Shown here one piece after another: positions 34,004 through 42,801 of a stretch of DNA of 64,000 nucleotides (positions within the stretch are counted from its first letter, which is position 1; the number at the start of each line of letters is the position of its first letter). The stretch is from NCBI RefSeq assembly GCF_000317515.1, contig NC_019738.1:4800001-4864000 (forward strand), read 5' to 3'. The stretch comes from Allocoleopsis franciscana PCC 7113. GTDB lineage: Bacteria > Cyanobacteriota > Cyanobacteriia > Cyanobacteriales > Coleofasciculaceae. A model generated the notes under the pieces. It saw only the letters and a program-made list of their open reading frames with translations. It had not been told where the DNA came from and searched no databases. A program made the position numbers and the translations under genes.

Positions 34004-35659
34004 CTAGCGAACGTTTTTCAGGCTATCTGTTTTAGAAGAAAACAGGTCGGTGAAAATGCTCAACACGGTGCGATCGCGCACTCGAATATTGACGCTGACT
34101 GACATCCCCGCTTGCAATTTAAGGGGTTCCTGACGGTTTTTAATGAACAGGGACTGTTTCTTTAACTTGATTTTTGCGGGAAACCGATAAAAGCGATGAA
34201 TTTCATCAGGGGGTAAAGCATCAGAACCAATTGAGACTAATTCCCCTTTAACATCCCCAAACTCACTAAAAGGAAACGAGTCAATCCTGACATCAACCGG
34301 CATTCCTACTTTGACAAACCCAATATCTTTATTGGTGATATCAACCTTAGCCACTAGGGCATCATCCGGAACAATTTTCAGAATTGGTTCTGTAGAATTG
34401 GTAACAAAACCGGGAGCCGCAGGTTTCAAATCAAAGACTGTTCCACCCACAGGGGCACGTAGCTCTTGATAATTGAGCGTGACTTCCGCCTGCTTCAACT
34501 GGCTATCAATTTCCGCAATTTTTTTCTCATTAGCGACAATTGTTTCCCTCAATTGACGTTTAAGGGAGTCTAGCCGGGAATCAATATCGTTAATTTGTTT
34601 CTGATTTCCAGCCATGAGATCGGTTAACTCTTTTTTAGTCAGAGCTTTGGTATTTTCTAACTGTTCTTTCGCCTGAGCAATATCTAATTCCAGGCGCAAT
34701 TGTTCAGCGGTTAACTGTTGCACTTCAGCGTTTCGTGTTCCCACCTCGCTTTGCTGCTTGGTGTACTGAATGCGAGAAAAACCCCCTACACTAACCAGAG
34801 GCTCCAAATCGTTAAGAATCTTCTGCTCAGTTTTCAACCGTTGTTGGGCATTAGTTAGTTGAGATTGGCTCTGATCCAGCCGTTTTTGGAGCTGTTCAAT
34901 TTCTGACTCAGCTGCCGCCACACGAGAATTGAGCTCTGCTGTGGCAAACCGCATCCGTTGCCGTTGTTCGGGGCTAAGGTTAGCGCCTTGAGGGTTATCA
35001 TTAATTCGACTCTGATAAAACTGATTTTCAGCCAATAGAGCGTCTCGACTTTTAATCAGAGAAGGAAGTTCTGAGGACAACTCCACCTGGGTTTCTGGCG
35101 GTGGACTGAGTGGGGCCGTGGGATTGCGGAGGGCTGAGCGATAAAATTGGTTTTCTTGAACTAACTTCGTACGGATTTGATTGAGGGAAGCGAGTTTAGC
35201 TTTATCAGCGGTGGGATCAAGTCTGAGCAACACATCCCCTTTTTTCACCGACTGCCCATCCTGGACATAGAGTTCTTTCACCACCCCGGCAACAGGAGCT
35301 TGGATCTCCTGAACTTTGTCTTGTGGCTCCAGTTTCCCTTGAGCGGGAACCGCTTCCTCGATTTTGGCAATACTGGCCCAAATCACGCCAAAGGTGGTTA
35401 CACCCATAATCGCCCAGATAATGCCCCGTGACCAATGGTGAGGTTGTCGTAAAATAACCGGCTGATCAAATTTGGCTTGTCCCTGGGAGTGATTGCCGTT
35501 ACTCTTGCCGTTACCATTGCCATTGCCATTGCCATTGGAGGTTGCACCATTACCATTAGCGTGGGTGAGTGCGTCTGGATTAGGTGAGTTGGGAGGGGAA
35601 GGAAGCTGGAGTGCAATCTTATTGTTTTGGTCTAGTTTAGACCCGTTATGTGTGTTCAT
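34004..35659 (-). CDS. HlyD-family membrane fusion protein (type I secretion adaptor)
   Basis: 551 residues. A low-complexity Asn/Gly N-terminal tail (residues ~34-58, encoded by a hexamer repeat) precedes one transmembrane helix (~78-98). A lipoyl/barrel-sandwich half (PAVGVVKELYVQDGQSVKKGD-like; here APVAGVVKELYVQDGQSVKK) and long coiled coils (~140-400) follow, then the second lipoyl half (ELRAPVGGTVFDLKP) and a beta-barrel. HlyD proteins bridge an inner-membrane ABC transporter and an outer-membrane TolC-like channel. The ABC gene lies 45 bp upstream on the same strand. No tolC gene in the window. Confidence 0.88.
   Translation of the reverse strand: MNTHNGSKLDQNNKIALQLPSPPNSPNPDALTHANGNGATSNGNGNGNGNGKSNGNHSQGQAKFDQPVILRQPHHWSRGIIWAIMGVTTFGVIWASIAKIEEAVPAQGKLEPQDKVQEIQAPVAGVVKELYVQDGQSVKKGDVLLRLDPTADKAKLASLNQIRTKLVQENQFYRSALRNPTAPLSPPPETQVELSSELPSLIKSRDALLAENQFYQSRINDNPQGANLSPEQRQRMRFATAELNSRVAAAESEIEQLQKRLDQSQSQLTNAQQRLKTEQKILNDLEPLVSVGGFSRIQYTKQQSEVGTRNAEVQQLTAEQLRLELDIAQAKEQLENTKALTKKELTDLMAGNQKQINDIDSRLDSLKRQLRETIVANEKKIAEIDSQLKQAEVTLNYQELRAPVGGTVFDLKPAAPGFVTNSTEPILKIVPDDALVAKVDITNKDIGFVKVGMPVDVRIDSFPFSEFGDVKGELVSIGSDALPPDEIHRFYRFPAKIKLKKQSLFIKNRQEPLKLQAGMSVSVNIRVRDRTVLSIFTDLFSSKTDSLKNVR
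35505..35534. repeat. Hexanucleotide microsatellite in hlyD-like gene
   Basis: Five TTGCCA-type units (TTGCCG, TTACCA, then TTGCCA three times) encode alternating Asn-Gly in the cytoplasmic tail. In-frame slippage would only change tail length. Confidence 0.75.
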
Positions 35660-35704
35660 CGCTCTTATTCGTTCCTGCTAGTTCAGTGGTTGAGTAAGGA
35701 GAAG

Positions 35705-38686
35705 TTATAGTTGCGCTTCTTGTTGGAGGTAGAGGCAATAGTAGCGGCCTTTTTGCTCCATCAATTGCTCATGGGTGCCTTGTTCCACGACAGCCCCTTG
35801 ATCCATCATCAAAATTAGGTCGGCGTTGCGAATCGTCGTTAGGCGATGGGTGATGAAAAAGACTGTGCGTCCTTTATAGACTTGGGCTAAATTCAAACAC
35901 ACCTGCCGTTCCGTGCTGTAATCCAAAGCACTGGTGGCTTCATCTAGAATCAGCAGTTGGGGGCTTTGTAAAATCGTTCGAGCGATCGCAATTCGCTGCC
36001 GTTGTCCCCCCGATAAGGCCGAACCCCGCTCCCCAACTCGTGTATTGTAGCCACTCGGTAACTCCATAATAAAGTCGTGGGCGACTGCCACCCTTGCCGC
36101 CTCGATAATGTCTTCAGAACTCGCATCGGGATTGGTTAAGGCAATATTTTCTTGTACAGTGCCATCAAACAGCAGGGTTTCCTGAGGAACAATGCCAATC
36201 TGACGCCGCAGGGAATACAGTTCTACCTTATTGATATCGTAACCATCCACAATAATCCGTCCGGAGAGGGGATCGTACAGTCGAGGCAATAGTTTGGTTA
36301 AAGTACTTTTACCCGAACCACTTTGACCGACAATCCCGACAAATGTCCCGGCAGGGATTTCTATATTGATATTGTTCAACTGCAAGGGGCCAGTTGTGCC
36401 AAAGCGAAACGAGACATCCTCATACTTCACCATTCCCTGTACTGGCGGGAGGGCAATATTGTAGCGATCGGTTTCGTCCGCTTCTTGGGGAGAATCAACG
36501 ATATCACTGAGGCGTTCCAAAGAGAGTGCGGTTTGCTGGAAGTTCTGCCAAATTTGCGCTAACCGCAATAAGGGACCAGTCACATACCCTGAAATAATGC
36601 GGAAGGCAATCAACTGCCCTAAACTTAATTGCCCATCCAACACTAAATAAGCTCCCACCCAAAGCACCAGCAAAGCCGAGAGTTTATTCAAGAAGTTACT
36701 GGTTGAACTGGCAGCCGTTGAAGTCAGAACATTTTTAAATCCATCACTCACATAACGACCATAGCGTTCTTGCCATTTCCAACGAGCACGCAACTCAATA
36801 TTTTGGGCTTTCACGGTGGAAATTCCCGATAAAACTTCCACTAAATAGGATTGAGTTTCCGCCTGACGTTCCGCCTTGGTGCGTAGCTGTTGTCGCACGA
36901 TGGGAGAAACAACAACAGTGAGCAAAATAAATAAAGGAATCACCGCCAACGTCACCAACGTCAACAGCCAACTGTAGATGAACATAACAATGATGTAGAC
37001 GACGGAGAAAACCGCATCTAGCACCACCGTCAGCGCTGTGCCTGTGAGAAACTGACGAATATTTTCTAGCTCACCAATCCGGGTGGCTAATTCCCCCACC
37101 GGTCGTCGTTCAAAATAGCGTAAAGGTAGGCGCAACAAGTGGTCAATAATTTCCGAACCCAGCGCCATGTCAATTCGGTTTGTCGTATCTACAAATAAGT
37201 AGGTACGCAGACTGGTTAATAGTCCTTCAAAAATTGCCACGGCGACCAGCAAAACACCCAAGACGTGTAGGGTGTTAATACTGTTTTGCACAATCACTTT
37301 GTCGATGATCAATTGGATCATCAAGGGATTCGCCAGACCAAACAGTTGCACAAAGAAAGAAGCAATCAGAACTTCCGTCAAAACTCGGCGATGGCGAATG
37401 ATAGACGGGATAAACCAGTTCAGCCCAAACCGCTCTTTAGGCGTTGATTTGGTCGTCTTGAGGAGGAGCGCTTGTCCCTCGTCACCCCAGTCTTCGATGA
37501 AACGAGAGGGTTTAATCCGCTTAATTCCACTTTCGGGCACTGCCAGTACGAGTTCCCGTTCGCTACTCTCGTAGAGGATGGCAAAGCTATCTTGCCAACT
37601 GAGCAGGACTGGGGTTGGCAGACGCGACACGGCTATCGAAGGGACATTGACCAGTTGAGCGCTCAATCCCATTAATTCTGCAATAGCACCACAGTGCATT
37701 AGAGAAAGGTTACCCGAACGTGCGTCTTGGGTGGTAATCACCCGGCGGATAATATCCCGACGAAAGGGCATTCCAAAATATTGAGAGAGCATCTGGAAGC
37801 ACGCTAAGGTTGCCTCAATGGAGCCTCTACCGCGAACAAAAGGATAGTTTCGTTTGCCTGCCTTTTCTTCCGACAGGTAGCTTCCTGAGGTCGTAACGAG
37901 TTGAGCATCCGCATAAGGAATGTCGTCGTCTATTGTCGTGTGCCTATTGCTCTCGCTTGGGATAGCTAATCCGGGTGGGGTTGACGTGGCGGGGGAGAGT
38001 ACGTCCGATGGAATTCCGACGAGGCGAGTTGAACCGGGACCGTTGACGATCAGGGTTGTTATGGATTCCGAATTGAGGCATGAGCCAACGGGTACATTCG
38101 CTGATGCCCCGCCACTCACCATCCACACCCGACTGGTGTCGAGTTGGCTGGACATCTGCTTACCCTGAGCCACATTCATGATTAGGGCATTGGGCAACGA
38201 TTGAAGAGCCAGTTCTTTGAGATTTGCTTCTGTCTCGGCACGCCGTGCCAGTTCTGTTCCTAAAAGCTCGAAAATTTCTACCAGAGCGCAACGAGAGCGA
38301 AAGGCAGACGCCAGAACGGGTTCAGAGTCCAACCAGCGCAAAAAGTCAGGGATGTTGAGGGTAAAACAAACGGATTCTATGGAAGCAATTGCTGTTTCAC
38401 AGGGAATTCCCCTGATCACACTCACCCAGCCAATAATTTCTCCCGGTTGCAGTAATTTCAACGTGATGGGCGCACTACCGCGAGGGTCGAATCCCAACAG
38501 ACGGGCTTGCCCCTGAAACAGGATGGAAATGTGAGGAGGCATTTTCTCCCGGATCACAATGGGCTGACCCATGCGATAGCGCAGCAACTGACCCTGGCTT
38601 GACAGTTTGGCTCGTGCTGAGGGTGAGAGCTGATCAAACGGATAGATGCCAGCTAGAAATTCTTGTAACGAGGTCGTATAGGTCAT
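35705..38686 (-). CDS. Type I secretion ABC transporter with CNB and degenerate C39-like domains
   Basis: 993 residues. Order: an N-terminal cyclic-nucleotide-binding-like domain (~15-140, with LLQPGEIIGWVSVIRGIPCETAIA), a linker rich in Ser/Thr, a C39 peptidase-like domain (~280-405), six transmembrane helices (~430-705) and a nucleotide-binding domain (Walker A GQSGSGKST, Q-loop VPQETLLF, signature LSGGQRQRIAIAR, Walker B LLILDEATSALD, His-switch THR). The C39 region lacks the catalytic Cys motif: SIEATLACFQML replaces the usual QxxxxDCGxAC, and the catalytic His site reads WQDSFAILYE. So it should bind, not cleave, its cargo, like the HlyB C39-like domain. Exports unknown protein or peptide with the adjacent HlyD. 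Confidence 0.9.
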   Translation of the reverse strand: MTYTTSLQEFLAGIYPFDQLSPSARAKLSSQGQLLRYRMGQPIVIREKMPPHISILFQGQARLLGFDPRGSAPITLKLLQPGEIIGWVSVIRGIPCETAIASIESVCFTLNIPDFLRWLDSEPVLASAFRSRCALVEIFELLGTELARRAETEANLKELALQSLPNALIMNVAQGKQMSSQLDTSRVWMVSGGASANVPVGSCLNSESITTLIVNGPGSTRLVGIPSDVLSPATSTPPGLAIPSESNRHTTIDDDIPYADAQLVTTSGSYLSEEKAGKRNYPFVRGRGSIEATLACFQMLSQYFGMPFRRDIIRRVITTQDARSGNLSLMHCGAIAELMGLSAQLVNVPSIAVSRLPTPVLLSWQDSFAILYESSERELVLAVPESGIKRIKPSRFIEDWGDEGQALLLKTTKSTPKERFGLNWFIPSIIRHRRVLTEVLIASFFVQLFGLANPLMIQLIIDKVIVQNSINTLHVLGVLLVAVAIFEGLLTSLRTYLFVDTTNRIDMALGSEIIDHLLRLPLRYFERRPVGELATRIGELENIRQFLTGTALTVVLDAVFSVVYIIVMFIYSWLLTLVTLAVIPLFILLTVVVSPIVRQQLRTKAERQAETQSYLVEVLSGISTVKAQNIELRARWKWQERYGRYVSDGFKNVLTSTAASSTSNFLNKLSALLVLWVGAYLVLDGQLSLGQLIAFRIISGYVTGPLLRLAQIWQNFQQTALSLERLSDIVDSPQEADETDRYNIALPPVQGMVKYEDVSFRFGTTGPLQLNNINIEIPAGTFVGIVGQSGSGKSTLTKLLPRLYDPLSGRIIVDGYDINKVELYSLRRQIGIVPQETLLFDGTVQENIALTNPDASSEDIIEAARVAVAHDFIMELPSGYNTRVGERGSALSGGQRQRIAIARTILQSPQLLILDEATSALDYSTERQVCLNLAQVYKGRTVFFITHRLTTIRNADLILMMDQGAVVEQGTHEQLMEQKGRYYCLYLQQEAQL

Positions 38687-39007
38687 CAGAAGTTACTCTA
38701 AATGAGTGCTGAGTCAGGGAGTTGGGAGTGAGGCAAGAACGGGTTTGGAACTATTGAGTTCGGTTTATCCCATCTCTTGTTTCGGATATTTACAGCTCGG
38801 TACCTAATATCTAGTTATCACTCTGGACTGAGCCAATTATGCCAAGGACTTTTTGAACCAAGCTGAAGAATATTGTGAATCGGTTAATTTGCGATCCTTT
38901 CAAATCCGATTTTGTTTGTTTAATTTTTGTTAATCTGTGAGCCACAATTTAAGGCTGTAATTCTTAATTTAGCGCTCCAGTTTTCAATAATCCTAAATCA
39001 TTTACAA
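38687..39007. other. Intergenic region between PPIase and ABC genes
   Basis: 321 bp, AT-rich toward the PPIase side, no ORF or strong hairpin. Long enough that the ABC/HlyD pair may have its own promoter and not depend on the PPIase transcript. Confidence 0.4.
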
Positions 39008-39733
39008 CTAATTAAGAACGGCTAACTGCTGGTTCAGTTGTTCAGTCAACCAGGTTGAAAAACACTCATTGAGCAGCCGCTGACGCATGGGAGCATCGAG
39101 CTGAGCGGGGATAAACTTTTCTAAGCGTACAATGACTAACCATTCTCCCAGCCGCGTGGGTGGGGCAAGTTGACCGGGTTGACTTAAACGTAAGATTTGA
39201 GCGATCGCAGGATGGGGCGTACTGAGCTCAACAGGGCCAATCAACCCGCCTGTTTCTGCCTCTGGCCCTTGGGAATACTCTCGTGCTAAATCAGCAAAAG
39301 ACTGTTCTCCTTCTTGGACTCGGAAAAAGAGTTCTTGGATAATCCCTGGGTCTTGAGAACGAATCAGAGAATAGATCACCCGATCCAATTGAGACTTGCG
39401 GCTGAGAAAATAGGATTCTAGTTTGTTTCCCCAAGTGATTTGTTTGAATTTTTCAATCTTGACCCCCCGAATCGTTAAGCTTTCGAGTTGTTCTGCCGTC
39501 ATTTTACGCTGCTGCATCCAAGCTTGTTGAGTTTCCTCACTCGTAATTTGATTTTGCTCAAAAAACTGCTTACGGGCTTGGGCGGCTTCTTCCGGCGTGC
39601 AGTCGATTTCCGCGATCGCCTGATCAATGATCAGTTCGCGCAGCAATGGGGCTAGCAGTTGGTATCCTGCCAACAAGGGAAGAATTTCTTCTGCTGTAAT
39701 CGTGCGATCGCCAATTTGTAAAATGGCATCCAT
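39008..39733 (-). CDS. Parvulin-type peptidyl-prolyl isomerase, secretion-associated
   Basis: 241 residues from the ATG at 39733 (MDAILQIGDRTITAEEILPL); the frame is open further up to 39892 but those 53 residues are not protein-like. The N-terminal half is helical and SurA/PrsA-like (EIDCTPEEAAQARKQFFEQN). The parvulin core follows: FRVQEGEQSFADLAREYSQG, AETGGLIGPVELSTPHPAIA and a final GEWLVIVRLEKF. No signal peptide, so it probably acts in the cytoplasm on a secretion substrate before export. The genes downstream on the same strand encode the ABC transporter and adaptor; this trio recurs, from memory, in cyanobacterial type I secretion loci. Confidence 0.8.
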   Translation of the reverse strand: MDAILQIGDRTITAEEILPLLAGYQLLAPLLRELIIDQAIAEIDCTPEEAAQARKQFFEQNQITSEETQQAWMQQRKMTAEQLESLTIRGVKIEKFKQITWGNKLESYFLSRKSQLDRVIYSLIRSQDPGIIQELFFRVQEGEQSFADLAREYSQGPEAETGGLIGPVELSTPHPAIAQILRLSQPGQLAPPTRLGEWLVIVRLEKFIPAQLDAPMRQRLLNECFSTWLTEQLNQQLAVLN

Positions 39734-39924
39734 ACTATAAATATTGTTTGATGTCAAGTCTTGCCAATCCACGCTAGCAAATACAACCCATATTATGAGG
39801 AAAGCACCCCTATCTGTCGTAGGATTGTTAAAAAATTTTTCAAAGAAGGGGCGGCGTGAGTCAAATGTCAATGCACCCAAGAAACAGATCACAACTCACC
39901 CATGAGACCTATCACAGACAAGAG

Positions 39925-39945
39925 CCTTCTACCTTCTACCTTCTG
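39925..39945. repeat. CCTTCTA/CCTTCTG heptamer run
   Basis: Three 7-bp units in the gap between the U32 gene and the PPIase gene. Same family as the runs at 19481 and 42757. The rest of the 39734-40016 gap shows nothing else apart from a C-rich CCCGCAC repeat at its end (~40000-40018). Confidence 0.7.
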
Positions 39946-40016
39946 CTATAAATTGTATGTTTTGAAAACAGAATAAAAGCACTCAAATCCTTTTCCCCGC
40001 ACCCCCGCACCCCCGC

Positions 40017-42659
40017 TCAGTAGTTCACTGGTGCCGATCGTCTCAAAGGGCCACGAGTCACGCCCAGTTGATTTTGCAGCTTGAGTTGTCGCCAGAGTTG
40101 GGAACCTGTGATTTCCCCTTGCAGCAGTTGCCGATAGCGCTGAATCGTCTGAGTTACTTGCTGGGGTGTCTCATTCAGGAATTCAATCCGGAAGTCGCGA
40201 ACGCCCAATTCTATGAGATGTTGTACATATTCTGCCCCAGTTTGAGCGGTACCGTTAAACACCGTATTCCGACAGCCTGCATCCGCTTGCAGAATATGTT
40301 CCGTGCCTACGCGATCGCGCAATTTCACCTCATGTTTCTCGCAAGGGCGTCCACAGTTAGTGTAGTCTGTCCCCGTCGAGAGAAAGGCGCAAAACACACA
40401 ATGCTCCATGTGAAACATGGGCATGTGCTGATGGATAGTCACCTCGAACCAGTGACCCAGGCAAAGGGTGAGTAAGTCTTCGAGTTGGTTAATATTCAAA
40501 TCGTAAGATGCCGTCAGCCGTTCCAGTCCAAATTGTTGCTTAAAATAATCGGCTGTTAGGGGATTGGCAACGTTGAGAGAGAAATCCCCAATACAACGGT
40601 CTGCGGCAAAGAACTGGAGATGGTCATAGTTTCGCACTAAATAGCCATCCGCTTCACAAGAGCGGACTTGTTGCAAAATATAGTTCTCTCCAGGTTTGGT
40701 AATTCGAGGGGGTGCAACCCAGATGGTTTGATTAGGAACCGTCTGCCCGTCACGCACTAACTGCACGGCTTTTCGGTAGGCGCGGGGGTCTTCAAACTCG
40801 CAGTAGAGGGTTTCAATTCCTGCTTGGAGAGCGGCTTGCAATTGCTTCAGGTTCCGCACCAGCACAATTAGATTGGGGGCGTAGGGGTGGTCTTCTCGTG
40901 CCCACTTTGGCAGTAAGTCTTGAAGGGAAGCGCTTGAGTTGAGTTGCCAGCGCTTGGGTTGCACTCTCAACTGTTCCAACTGCGCCACCAGATCGCGCCG
41001 CATCCGGTTCAACTCACTCACGGGAAGCATTGCTTCACATTTTAGGTGATTTGTCAAGTTACCCAAACAGAAGGGGGTATTGCCGAGACGACCCAATTGT
41101 TCCTGCAATCGTTCTGTGGTGAGGGGTTTGGTATGTGCCGTTTCGAGGGGCACAGAGGACTCAACTTGGACAACATGACCCAGTTCGTCACGAGCGATCG
41201 CAATGAGGGGCTGACCGACTTCGCCCTGAACTTCAACCTGAATAGGACGCTGAAATTGGGGATTATCTCCGGCAAAACTCTGGCGCAGTTGCCGATCCAG
41301 TTCGGGGTCGCTGGTTTTCCACACCTTATCCCCCACCTTTACCCGGCGCAGGTTCAGGTCACGTCGTCCAAATGCCAACACAGCATCTTGACCCCGTTGT
41401 TCTACAGCATAGACTCGACCGCCTTCCTCCTTGGCTTCCGGGTGACCGCTGTCGAAGACCACTCCATCCCCAGGCTTGATAGGGCATGGTAATGCCATGC
41501 CCCTACATTGGACTGTGACTTGATCTTTATGGATGCGAGTCACTTCGCCCAGGTAAACTCCCCGCTTTTTACCAAAACGGGCGTGTACTAGTTCTTGATT
41601 ATTAATTCCGCGAAACCAGCCTGGATAAAGTCCCCGCGAGAACGCCATCTCTAGGTTGTAGCGTTCTTGGTCGGTAACGTGGTGCTGGTTGGATCGCTCC
41701 CCCCAATCCTCCTTGTTAAGGGGGGCTAGGTTTTTCCTCCTTTTTGAAGGGGGTGTCGGGGGGAGCGAAGTTGTTGTATCGTCTTTCACCAACTCCGTCA
41801 TCACCCGATCCAGCGCTTGGCGATAGACACGGGTCACATTGGCGACATATTCTGGAGTTTTGAGACGACCTTCAATTTTCAGACAACTTACCCCTGCCTT
41901 GACCAAGTCTGGGAGTACCTCTAACCCTGCCAAATCTTGGGGACTCAGCAGGTATTTGCAATTACCCAAATCGACCTCTTTCCCATCACTTATCAGCTCA
42001 TAGGGCATCCGGCAAGCTTGGGCACATTCTCCTCGATTGGCAGAACGTCCCCCTAGGGATTCACTGGTCAAGCACTGACCGGAATAGGCCACGCACAAGG
42101 CACCGTGAACAAAAACTTCTAGGGGAAGTGAGATATTTTTTTTGGCAATCTGCGTCTTGATTTTGTTGATTTCTGGCAGAGAGCATTCACGCGCCAAGAC
42201 AACCAACTCACAACCCAGGGATTGGGCAAATTCCACCCCAACGGCACTGGTGATGGTCATCTGGGTGGAGGCATGGATGGGAAAATCGGGTGAGAGATGA
42301 CGGATGAGGCGGCAAATTCCCACATCCTGAACAATGACCGCATCCACACCCGCCGCGATAATGGTACGGAGATATTGTTCTGCTTCTGCAAGTTCTTGAG
42401 GAAACACCAAGGTATTCAGGGTGACATAACCTTTCACACCGCGACGGTGCAGGAATTCCATCAATCGAGGTAACTCTGCCTCCGTAATATTTTGCGCCCG
42501 CATCCGCGCATTAAACCGATCCAAGCCGAAGTAAATGGCATCTGCGCCATTTTCTATAGCCGCTTTGGCGCAATCCCAGTGTCCTGCTGGGGCAAGGAGT
42601 TCTGGTCGCCCAAAGCTGGGTGAGGTGGGTTGGGGAAGGGGTGTGCGATCAACGTTCAT
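40017..42659 (-). CDS. U32 family peptidase-like protein with DUF3656
   Basis: 880 residues. The N-terminal U32 domain has PELLAPAGHWDCAKAAIENG, IHASTQMTITSA, VVLARECSLPEI, EVFVHGALCVAYSGQC and the Cys-rich ANRGECAQACRMPYEL that binds an iron-sulfur cluster. A DUF3656-type middle and a second U32-like module with cysteines (HMEHCVFCAFLSTGTDYTNCGRPCEKHEVKL) follow. U32 proteins such as RlhA and TrhP act in hydroxylation of rRNA or tRNA, so an RNA-modification role is more likely than proteolysis. The coding sequence carries two in-frame repeat insertions, at 41695-41767 and around 41482-41502, described separately. Confidence 0.85.
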   Translation of the reverse strand: MNVDRTPLPQPTSPSFGRPELLAPAGHWDCAKAAIENGADAIYFGLDRFNARMRAQNITEAELPRLMEFLHRRGVKGYVTLNTLVFPQELAEAEQYLRTIIAAGVDAVIVQDVGICRLIRHLSPDFPIHASTQMTITSAVGVEFAQSLGCELVVLARECSLPEINKIKTQIAKKNISLPLEVFVHGALCVAYSGQCLTSESLGGRSANRGECAQACRMPYELISDGKEVDLGNCKYLLSPQDLAGLEVLPDLVKAGVSCLKIEGRLKTPEYVANVTRVYRQALDRVMTELVKDDTTTSLPPTPPSKRRKNLAPLNKEDWGERSNQHHVTDQERYNLEMAFSRGLYPGWFRGINNQELVHARFGKKRGVYLGEVTRIHKDQVTVQCRGMALPCPIKPGDGVVFDSGHPEAKEEGGRVYAVEQRGQDAVLAFGRRDLNLRRVKVGDKVWKTSDPELDRQLRQSFAGDNPQFQRPIQVEVQGEVGQPLIAIARDELGHVVQVESSVPLETAHTKPLTTERLQEQLGRLGNTPFCLGNLTNHLKCEAMLPVSELNRMRRDLVAQLEQLRVQPKRWQLNSSASLQDLLPKWAREDHPYAPNLIVLVRNLKQLQAALQAGIETLYCEFEDPRAYRKAVQLVRDGQTVPNQTIWVAPPRITKPGENYILQQVRSCEADGYLVRNYDHLQFFAADRCIGDFSLNVANPLTADYFKQQFGLERLTASYDLNINQLEDLLTLCLGHWFEVTIHQHMPMFHMEHCVFCAFLSTGTDYTNCGRPCEKHEVKLRDRVGTEHILQADAGCRNTVFNGTAQTGAEYVQHLIELGVRDFRIEFLNETPQQVTQTIQRYRQLLQGEITGSQLWRQLKLQNQLGVTRGPLRRSAPVNY
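41482..41502. repeat. Hairpin repeat inside the U32 gene (GGGCATGG type)
   Basis: GGGCATGG (41482-41489) and CCATGCCC (41495-41502) flank TAATG. On the coding strand it supplies the residues CRGMALPCPIK. The motif GGGGCATGGCAATGCCATGCCC or similar is, from memory, a common dispersed cyanobacterial repeat, here in frame. Confidence 0.6.
41695..41767. mobile_element. 73-bp MITE-like element inserted in frame in the U32 gene
   Basis: Terminal inverted repeats CGCTCCCCCC (41695-41704) and GGGGGGAGCG (41758-41767) are perfect 10-mers. The interior has the CCTCCTTGTTAAGGGGGG type sequence that is, from memory, widespread in cyanobacterial intergenic DNA. On the coding strand it is read through as SLPPTPPSKRRKNLAPLNKE and then DWGERS, a basic, proline-rich loop between two conserved U32/DUF3656 blocks. 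No transposase is encoded. No target-site duplication was established. Confidence 0.65.
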
Positions 42660-42756
42660 CGGAGTTGCGGCGGGTTAGATGGCGCTATGCAGAGGTTCAT
42701 TCGTCATGATATCGTCGCCAACTCTCAATGGCTTATCCGGGTTGAAAGGATTTTAT

Positions 42757-42790
42757 CCTTCTGCCTTCTGTCCTCTGCCTTCTGCCTTTC
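42757..42790. repeat. CCTTCTG heptamer run
   Basis: Four to five 7-bp units (CCTTCTG, CCTTCTG, TCCTCTG, CCTTCTG, CCTTTC) just downstream of the AI-2E transporter gene. Confidence 0.7.
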
Positions 42791-42801
42791 TTGGTCACAG
42801 C

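Noticed and set aside
35705-38686. ABC transporter as an active bacteriocin-processing (C39) exporter
   Set aside because: The catalytic Cys and His positions are replaced, so leader cleavage is not expected.
39734-39892. Extended start of the parvulin gene with 53 more residues
   Set aside because: The extension is non-conserved in character and has no signal-peptide logic; MDAILQIGDRTIT is the usual beginning.
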